This document shows positions 56,684 through 64,000 of a stretch of 64,000 nt of DNA, piece after piece. The stretch lies in the NCBI GenBank assembly GCA_028641055.1, contig CM054062.1, positions 271,207,092 through 271,271,091 of the forward strand, given 5' to 3'. Origin of the DNA: Alopecurus myosuroides (Eukaryota > Streptophyta > Magnoliopsida > Poales > Poaceae). The position numbers and the translations under genes were made by a program. Every line of letters begins with the position of its first letter. Positions within the stretch are counted from its first letter, which is position 1. The notes under the pieces were generated by a model. That model made no database searches. It worked only from the letters and a program-made list of their open reading frames with translations, and was not told where the DNA came from.

Positions 56684-56744
56684 GTGACCTGGGGACAGGG
56701 TGGAGCTTCCCAATTTATCGAATTGCTTCAGGCCGGTCCTCGTC
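56684..56744 (-). pseudogene. TKL: Plastid transketolase pseudogene, start of exon 2
   Basis: After the acceptor TTGCAG the minus strand codes DED, then after a small frame disturbance LKQFDKLGSSTLSPGH, the transketolase block before GHPENFETP. It is cut inside the Gly-His codons by element G and continues at 45692. The duplication GTGAC lies within those codons. Confidence 0.85.
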
Positions 56745-57173
56745 CTGCAACAGCATCGGGAGCATTGGTTACAACAGGTCCAGTGATGCCATAAGAGGTG
56801 AAGTAAATAGCCATATATGCGTTTGATTACACCAGATTTTACAGCTAAACATCACCGACAAGTTCAAGGTGCAGAATCTGAGTTCCATTCCTAAAAACCA
56901 ACTGGAGTTTTCCAACACAATTTGGATAGGAAATTTGAAATTTAAGTAAAAGATCTCTTAAAGATGAACAAATGTACATCTTTCTTTCCTAGGAAGGACA
57001 AAGCCAACAAAGAAAATAGCAGTCAGGATTCGTGTGTCCATGGTTTCACCTAATAACTTTGGAGAAAACTACTCCCTATTTTGCCGCTCCGACTAATCCG
57101 CAGCTAAATCTGGTGTGATGAAGAAAAAACAGATGCGGCGACGACCAAGCGCATAGGACATGAAGCGGTTTAC

Positions 57174-57520
57174 CTTGACGGTGTCATAGCCGGCGAGGCG
57201 GAGCAACCGAGCAGTGCATACGGGAGCATCCATACATGGCCGGAAGAGAAGACGAAGCGGTCGCCGTTGAACCAACGGTGGTTCTTGCATCCCATGGGTA
57301 GCCATGGGTGGCCGGAGACAGCCAGGAACCGGATCAAGTTGACCGACTTGTCGGCAAGCTCGACGGCGGTAGAAGCGCGAACGCACTGGCTATATCGCGA
57401 GGAAGCGGCGGCGTGGGAGCCGCGGCATGCTAGGAACGGGGAGCTGAGGCCGAGACCAGCGAGGGAGCTCGAGAGTGTTGCGTCAGGAGATCCAATCCAG
57501 AAGTTTGGCGTCGACATCAT
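57174..57520 (-). pseudogene. TKL: Plastid transketolase pseudogene, exon 1
   Basis: The exon starts with a Ser/Ala-rich stretch resembling a chloroplast transit peptide and continues [22 protein letters not shown], followed by [27 protein letters not shown] and, one frame over, LAGYDTVK before a donor at 57173. Transketolase catalyses two-carbon transfers with thiamine diphosphate in the Calvin cycle and pentose phosphate pathway. Compared with the family, about eight residues before SGHP and about 15-20 after GC are lost, the Gly of SGHPG is Trp, and an extra run of about 8 bases shifts the frame before LAGYD. It is a decayed copy; the functional gene must be elsewhere. Confidence 0.85.
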
Positions 57521-57913
57521 CTGAACTTATCGAGTTTATCTAACTAGCAGGCACCTCCACGGAAGGGTTGCAGGGGCTCTTGGCTGGCTCCGGCAGCAGC
57601 TTGGTCAGCGATTCCTCCGCTGGTGGAGCCAACGACCTGAAATAGGAGAGACGCGACGGCCAGAATGAGCGGCGGTGACGTGAAAGAATTTTGGAACCTT
57701 TGTTTGACGGGCGATTCCAACCTTAATAAAGAATTTTCGAATTTTGGAGCCGCGTACATCACGCTGTAGGAGGAAGCGGACGAGCGCGAGGAAGAGGTGG
57801 CGAAACACAAAGTGGCAGAAATAGGAACCGAAATTTCTTTTTAGGTACTCCGTAGTATATAGAGATAGAGATAGAGAAAATATGAGAGAAGCAAATCGGA
57901 ACGGGATCAATAA
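57521..57913. other. Upstream flank of the transketolase pseudogene
   Basis: This is mixed GC- and AT-rich sequence with GAGATAGAGATAGAG near 57855. It could include the former promoter or leader. I recognise no gene. Confidence 0.35.
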
Positions 57914-58530
57914 GGGACCGTGCTACACCGAGGTCGACCTAGATTTAGTCTAACGGGAGGTCAGCTCCGACATACCATAAATGGAAAGAACACCCCCCAC
58001 ACGCAACCCAAAAAGGAAATACACTACCCATCGCACGCATTTAATTTTAGTTCAAACCATTTATCCGATTCAAGAACCATTTTCACCGTTGGGCTATTCG
58101 CGACGAGATCTTCGAAACTAGATCACATGTCGATATGTTTTAACGACTTTTTTTCAGCAAAAAGTTACATCCGAGTTTGCAGAGAAAAGTTACATCCAGC
58201 AAAAAATTACATCACAGTTAGCACAGAAAGTTATATCCAGCAAAGTTACTTCCTCCAAAGTTACAACCTCAAAAAAAAGTCGTCAAAACATATCGATATG
58301 GGATCTAGTTTCGAAGATCTCATCACGACTAGATCAACGGTGAAAACTGATATTGAATCGGATAAACAGTCTGTGCTAGAAAACATTTTAAATTCTTGAA
58401 ATTTGTAATTAAACGTAAGTAGAGTCATGCAGTGGCAGGCCATGCGACCTCGTGTTTGGCTAGAAACGAGGTCCGCCTGTAGTTAAATATGCGATCTTTA
58501 ATCGGGACGTGGCTACATCGAGGTCAGTCC
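57914..58530 (+). repeat. Direct-repeat ends around a foldback element
   Basis: GGGACCGTGCTACACCGAGG at 57914 and GGGACGTGGCTACATCGAGG at 58504 are diverged direct copies. They resemble the outer ends of Mutator-like elements in grasses, but the same orientation of both copies does not fit one simple element. Confidence 0.45.
58041..58410. mobile_element. Foldback (MITE-like) element
   Basis: About 95 bases at 58060-58154 pair with 58271-58363 in inverted order at about 85% identity by eye. Shared blocks include GAGATCTTCGAAACTAGATC, TTATCCGATTCAA and GACTTTTTTT. The loop contains four ACATCC-type repeats. No ORF fits a transposase. Confidence 0.75.
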
Positions 58531-59701
58531 GACAACTTCTGTCCTTTCTGATTCCGGAAAGCTAACGATGAGGCTTGTTACCAAAAGTAGCGACTCGGTC
58601 TCAATCCAGCACGTGAAAACAAAACCAAATTGGCATTACCTTCTTCACTGTTTCTCCCTTCTGCGCGGATGAAGAAACCAAATGGTATTCCTTCTTTTGA
58701 CTGTTTTTTCTCCTGACGCAGAAAGTCATTGTTCTTCATCTAAGTTAATACTTTCTTGAACGGGAACTAGGCTACTAAATTACATTTAGGCTAAAATTAC
58801 ATCTACTCGTACGTATTTATTTTTAACGGGTCCGGCCTACTACAAATTTACATCTACGTACTATTTTTTTTTTTAACAGGATCTATCCTACTACTAAAAT
58901 TACATGTAGATTGGAGCACTAAATTACATTTAGGCTTCTTCTCTTTTTTAACGGGATCTATCCTACTACTAAAATTACATGTAGATTGGAGTAAAAAATT
59001 ACATCTAGGTTAAGAATAAAACTAGACTACTAGTATTAAATTGCATCTAGGCTATTACTTTTTCTAAGGGTACCTAAATTACTTTTTTTAATGGAGATAA
59101 TACGAAATTACATATAGATGTACAAAGCTGCATATGGGAGTACCGCTAAAACTAAAATTAGGAGTACCGCTAAAACTAAATTTGGGGCACTAGAGAAAGT
59201 TACATTTTTTTGCTAAAGACTAAAAATACATCTGGGCAAGAACCAAAACTACACCCAGCACATACCATGTTACATTTCACACAATAGCAAAAGAATATCA
59301 TCTGAAAACACAAAGTTGTACCGACAAAAAGCTCAACAAGCAATGAACTTACAACTACATCTCGATATGGGTGCAGAAAAACTTCAAAACTACATCCAAC
59401 ACACAAAACTACCACGTTAGGTGATAGACAGTACATTCAAGTAAACATCAACCAGAACGAGAAGGACAATTTGCAAACGAAAACTATTACTGCTGAAAAC
59501 CACATCTAGTGATAATAATACTAAACTACATATGTACACACAGTTTTGGCAAAAAACCACACTCGAGGGCTAAGGTATGACACTTATAAACTATATTGGG
59601 CAGTACAACATATGGTCGAGAAACTACACTAGGTCATACAAACCAGAAACTATATCTAGCGCAAAAGCAATAAACTATGAAGAACAAACTAAGGCATTAC
59701 A

Positions 59702-60450
59702 CTAATAAATCTGAAGAACTACACTCCCAGATACTCTTATTGTTTTCTGATGTTTAATAATGGGGCAGGCGTGAGCACAATTAGCTTCAAAGCTACGCAA
59801 CTTGGACATAATGATCTTGCACCACACTTGACGTGATGTCAGCCATTGGAAGCTACACATAGCAACATCCAGCGGATGCATATTGTTGTACAGACCTGGG
59901 CTTGTTCCAGGAAGCAAAGCATGCGCCTCAGGTTTCTGCCCTATCAAGAGAAGGCCACGTGTCTGTCTCCTGTTCTATTGTGATGCTAGCGCTTAGGCCA
60001 TCTTGCATATGCTTTCCAGAATCCAGATCCCTGTTTCCAGTACAAATGTTAGATGCGGTAAAATAGAAGAGATGGAGTTTTCAAGGTTTGTTAAGTGGAA
60101 ACTGAACAATTTTCGAAAGTTCCAATAGATTACGTGCCTTGAATGTGCTAGTGTTCTGTGTTCAACCACTTGACCATGATGGAATCCCAGAAGGAAACAA
60201 CGGCTGGTGTCTTAGGTCCTGCTGCTCCTCGGTTTAGCCAAACATAAATCATATTCTAGTGTTGTAAATGGTCTGTCATAAACAGACCTACATGCAATAT
60301 GGTGATATTTCTAGTCTCGTCAATGTGCTAACACAAACAGAGATGGTACTAGGGCATAAGGACCTGATACTACATATAGCGCAAAGGCAATGATATCTAA
60401 AGAACGAACTAAGGCATGACCCTCATAAATCTGAGGAACTACATCCCTAG
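59702..60450. other. Unassigned segment with an 81-codon minus-strand reading frame
   Basis: The minus strand at 59947-59702 is open for 81 codons and less repetitive than its surroundings, so it may be a captured exon. I do not recognise the protein. The remainder shows nothing certain. Confidence 0.3.
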
Positions 60451-60454
60451 TTGG

Positions 60455-60553
60455 AAGCAAGAAGACAGAGACGAGGGTAGCTCCCCAGTTGGTGACCTTG
60501 ATGGAGAAATCCCCCTACTTGTACTTGAGCTCGTAGAAACCCACCGACTTCCA
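60455..60553 (-). pseudogene. Captured aldose 1-epimerase (galactose mutarotase) fragment
   Basis: The minus strand reads SVGFYELKYK, then TAG, then GDFSIKVTNWGATLVSVFL. This matches the N-terminal strand block of plant aldose 1-epimerases (VGFYELKKGDFSIKVTNWGAT type, from memory). These enzymes interconvert alpha and beta anomers of hexoses. Only about 30 codons remain, with an in-frame stop, embedded in the repeat field. It looks like a gene piece carried by a DNA transposon. Confidence 0.7.
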
Positions 60554-60970
60554 TGCGGCATATATGCTTCTGGATTCTAGCCCCCAAAACACACATTTTT
60601 GTAAAAAGCTGCATCTCTTAGTAGAAATACCAAAACGATCTAGCAACGGTCGAGAAAATCAAACAGAAAAGGAACTCTTATCTTCATTTACAAGTGATGA
60701 TAGACTATTTTATATCTGTAGAAGTTTCAAATAAGTAAATTCATTTATCCGAGGACTGGATATAGCACTAGTATTTCATAATATAGTAAGAATAAGACTA
60801 AATTTATCACATCTAAAATCAACATTTATGCTAGACTTATAGCGATATTTAGGCTTCAAAAACTACGTGAATAGTTACTGGTACAGAAATGGTCCAATTC
60901 ATAGTTTACATTACTCCAAAAAATCTCATAAGTTACATCCAGATAATCCGGAAAACTAGAATGAACAGGC

Positions 60971-62202
60971 TGCTATGAAGTACTTCTGAAAACTTGACCA
61001 AAAGGAAGCAAGAAATGCTACACTACCAACGTTGCAAGAGGATGAAAAGGGGAACAGTTATATAACGCGAGCAGTAACCGATAGAAAAATATCAATGGAG
61101 AAAAATCTCTAAAAAGTAACCAATCATCTGCGTGCCGTAATACATAGGCCGAAATCACAACCCGAGTCGCGGAGGTCACCTTGGATCTTGCAGCCGATCC
61201 TCCGCCTGCTCATGGAGCCAGTCGTCGCCGTGGGGGTTTCCCTCTTCCTGGCCGACCTGGTGCGGCAGGCGTCAAGTGGCGACGGGCGTCGACGCGCTGC
61301 TTACTCTCAGACCTCGTGCATGCCAATTCATGCGGCGACAACGGCACTGAGTCGAGTAGCTGCCCCACGGCCCATGCATGCTACAAACTTGTCGATGTCA
61401 GGACCATATTATCATGCTAAGATGCAGACTTTTACTGGTTGTTCTCTGATTCTAATTACAGGTTCATCATCTTCTTGGCTAAGCATGTCCTATCTGCGGT
61501 GAGAGGCACTGCAGTTTATCGAGTACAGAAAAGGAACCTAGCGAGGCACACCTACACGCCACCGTGTTCACGACCCCATCCAGCTTGATTCTCTTGACGG
61601 CCTTCCGCGGTCGCCATGGCGGCAAAGAAGGCGCTGCTCTGGCACATCACGGCGGGAGTCGACGCGCCCGCCGCCCGCACAATTTCAGATCCAGCCCCTC
61701 CTACTCCTCCCCCTACACCGGCACAAACGGCGCCGACGTCGGCTGCAGCTCCCTCGGGAGCGGCGGGTCGGCATCAGTGATTGAGGCGGAGACTCGCCCG
61801 GGGATAGGCGGAAGCAGATCACGTTAATCAGCTCCTCAGTATGCGGCAACCCGCCGCCACTCCTTCCTGCGCCTCCATCCCTGCATCTCCGCAGAACAGC
61901 AGTTCCTCGCCCTCACAGTCGCAAAAATCGCTAAAACGTGGTAGGAGAAGACGGGTAGAGATGGGAAGGGGTGGATTTAGGGGAGAAAATGGCGACGAAG
62001 GCCCGGAAATGCAACGCCACACTTACATGGATGTCCCCTACCTATCTTGGCCATGCAAAGCTGTTGGAGATTCGTGCACACCATTGACCGAGTGAATGCC
62101 AGTACCGCGCCGGGGCCCGCACACGTGGGTAATTTATCCTCGCTTAGCTGCTCTAAGAGAGATAATATCTGGGGGTAGTTTAGACAATCTTGCAAATCTG
62201 AC
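60971..62202. other. Mixed segment without an identified gene
   Basis: GC-rich islands at about 61180-61350 and 61560-61960 alternate with AT-rich sequence. A 54-codon frame at 61616 (GCCATGGCG context, starts MAAKKALLWHITAG) is the best-looking start, but I do not recognise it. Confidence 0.3.
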
Positions 62203-62210
62203 TATATAAC
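62203..62210 (+). promoter_or_regulatory. Candidate TATA box of a host or captured gene
   Basis: CTGACTATATAACC is followed some 20 bases later by the A/C-rich start CAGAAACAAACCC and a GC-rich leader, a typical grass promoter layout. Confidence 0.4.
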
Positions 62211-62870
62211 CTAGCAGGCAGAAACAAACCCTATCCCGCACCCCGCCGCACCGCACCCCGCCGCCTCCACCACACCTGACCACCCCCACCCCGCCGCACC
62301 GCACCCCGCCGCCTCCACCACCCCCGCCGCACCGCACCCCGTTCCCCACCACAAACCCCACCTCCTCCCTCTACAGCGACGGCGCATGTGGCCACCGGCT
62401 CGGGGCGGCGCGGCGAGGTCCCCGGCGAGGAGCAAAGCCCGGCGCCCCGCAGATGCGCCCCAGCCCGTGTGTGGGTGCTCGAGGAACGGGAGGGGAGCCC
62501 GCCATGGCGCAGATCTCCGCGAGCCCGCCATGGCGCAGATCTCCGCGAGCTCGATCTGGGCGGGGCGGTGGTTGCCATCAGCTCCCCGTCGAGATCGGGC
62601 CTCCTCCGACGCCTCCTCCACGCCGAGGTCGGCCCTCTGCGGCCGTGCTCCTCGTCGGCCCTCTGCGCCCGAGCTCCTCTGCGGCCGAGCTCCAACTAGA
62701 GGCCGAGCTCCTCGTCGCGCCGCCAGTTAACGTCCTCGTCGCGCCATGCATCGAAGCAGCCGCCTCGGAGCGGGGAACGAAGACCGGAGGAGCCTCGTCG
62801 ACGGCGCCCCCCTGCGGCCGTGCTCCCCTCCTCCCTGTCTCGTGGCGGCGGCATTGATCGGAGCTCCCAC
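62211..62870 (+). other. GC-rich leader or first-exon-like block
   Basis: Repeats of CCGCACCGCACCCCGCCG (62230-62340) lead into a strongly GC-rich stretch open in several frames. One frame starts at 62384 (GCGCATGTGG). None gives a recognisable protein. Followed by AT-rich sequence, it looks like a 5' exon before a long intron. The gene body would lie right of the window. Confidence 0.35.
62496..62547 (+). repeat. 26-bp exact tandem duplication
   Basis: Two adjacent identical copies begin AGCCCGCCATGG at 62496 and 62522. Each carries an ATG in CCATGG context. Confidence 0.95.
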
Positions 62871-64000
62871 CTCTCTCCTTTTTTTTTCTTGCTCCAGATT
62901 TTTTTCCTTATGAATAGTTTCTGGATCATGATTCATGAATCATGTCGGTTAATTATTTTTCTGATTTTTTCTGGATCTAGGGTTGAATCTGGCCTTATTC
63001 ATGAATGGATTATTTCTAGGATGGATCTAAGGAGAGGCTGGCTTCTGTATCTTAAATTTTTACTCGATTTTTTCTAAGATGACTGGATCCTATTTCACTG
63101 AAGATTTCATGGATGCTTCTTAAGGTTCTTGGAGATTTTGATTGCAGAAATTTGTATTTGACTCGGTGTATAAGCAAAATCCTGTATAAATTATGTGCGA
63201 AAAAAATCCTTGGTTCTGTAAAAGATTCATTGCAGATCCTGTTAAGGGTGGTTGCTCGAAGAAACCTAAACTTACCTGTGAAAATGAAAATCTTATATAC
63301 AAATGTTGTATGAAACTTATATAAATTTTTGTCTGTAAATCTTCTCAAGTATTTTCTGTATGAAACAAAAACTTGTTGAATATTTATGTGAACATTCTTA
63401 TATGGAAAAATGTATGAATCTTATATGAATTTCTGTTGACTATAAATCTCTGGTAATTTTTGAACATGTATTTCTGGTAATACATCATTGGATTGTTCAA
63501 GATATTAGTTTGCTTGAAGAAATAACATTTTATCTCAAAAAATCTAGAAAAAATGTTTTTCCTGATTGTTAATACAAAATATCCAGAAAATATTTTTATT
63601 AATATACGAATACAATTTTATTTAATGCATAATCCAAAAAATTTGATCGTTCATGCTTTTGAAGACCAAATGACCGTACAGTGCACAATCTGGAATCACT
63701 TGCTACTAGTTTTTATTCATTATGTTAAATCGGAGAAAAAGAGGGAAAGTTTCTTGATATTGCCTAAAATTTCTTATTAATACAGACGCAAAAAATCTCA
63801 GTTTTATCCATGAATCAAAGATTTTTATTTTTTTTCATCTCACAAAAAAATTTATCAGAAATATGATCCGAAATATTAGTGCATTATGTTAGTGCATGAT
63901 CCGAAATATTTAGTCTTTATATGATTCCTTTTTGTTAATGTATCCGAAATATTAGTGCATGATCCGAATTTTGCGCGTGTGCTCAGTCAGAGACACAGGA
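62871..64000. other. AT-rich non-coding right end
   Basis: There is no gene. It has a 16-base perfect palindrome (ATGATTCATGAATCAT) near 62928 and several GATCCGAAATATTAGTGCAT-like repeats at 63860-63970. The composition fits an intron or intergenic sequence. Confidence 0.5.

Larger units (their letters stand above)
58140..60970 (+). repeat. Field of degenerate AAATTACATCTAG / AAACTACATC repeats
   Basis: Dozens of short variants of (A)AAATTACAT(C/T)(T/C)AG and AAACTACATC are scattered at irregular spacing, densest at 58790-59680. There are no conserved unit lengths and no coding sequence. Similar fields are known within long Mutator-like elements of cereals; the link here is inference. Confidence 0.6.

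Noticed and set aside
57544..57810. 88-codon minus-strand frame upstream of the transketolase exon
   Set aside because: There is no recognisable domain, it is in low-complexity sequence, and no link to the pseudogene frame was found.
62211..62860. Several overlapping 100-150-codon frames on both strands
   Set aside because: All arise from a strongly GC-rich, repeat-containing block. None has a domain, so only a leader or first-exon-like block is recorded.

Overview
The window is from a grass nuclear genome, probably a Pooideae species such as a cereal or forage grass. The evidence is nested LTR retrotransposons of grass-type families, a CACTA transposon with AGTCCCGG subterminal repeats, an Athila-like LTR, a Copia LTR full of GCGGTAGTACCGC palindromes, and spliced plant gene fragments. 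It holds almost no ordinary genes. I saw no tRNA, rRNA, CRISPR array or bacterial feature.

Layout. Positions 1-5053 are the 3' part of a Ty3/Gypsy element (A). A sits in a Copia-type element (B, 3' end 5054-6751), which abuts a Gypsy reverse-transcriptase fragment. An Athila-like element (C) has its 3' untranslated region at 7091-7708 and 38370-39122 and its 3' LTR at 39123-40638. A complete Gypsy element (E, 7709-38364, target duplication GGGGG) sits in C. E contains a complete Gypsy element (F, 10666-25800, target duplication CTCCA) and a CACTA-type DNA transposon (27575-30176). C lies in the 3' part of a further Gypsy element (D, to 45438). D ends in an intron of a plastid transketolase pseudogene (minus strand, 45482-57520). 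A separate 11-kb retroelement with 3.6-kb LTRs (G, 45693-56683, target duplication GTGAC) splits exon 2 of that pseudogene. The nesting depth is host gene > D > C > E > F. LTR divergence counted by eye agrees with this order: about 5% for E and about 2.3% for F.

The most striking shared design is in the four Gypsy elements A, D, E and F. Each carries, beside its 3' LTR and antisense to gag-pol, an intron-containing gene with its own TATA box. These proteins share an N-terminal domain (the grass 'putative gypsy type transposon' family), followed by divergent acidic and coiled-coil tails. The copy in A is intact: six coding exons with matching phases give 906 residues. The copies in D, E and F are broken. 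The gag-pol genes of E and F carry in-frame TAG codons, one pair at the same place, plus frameshifts in F and stop or frame breaks in E.

The CACTA element carries an apparently intact two-exon gene for a 198-residue DEDDy 3'-5' exonuclease-like protein. The right end (57.5-64 kb) holds a foldback element, a field of degenerate AAATTACATCTAG-like repeats, a captured aldose 1-epimerase fragment, and a GC-rich block behind a TATA box that could be the start of a host gene running off the window.
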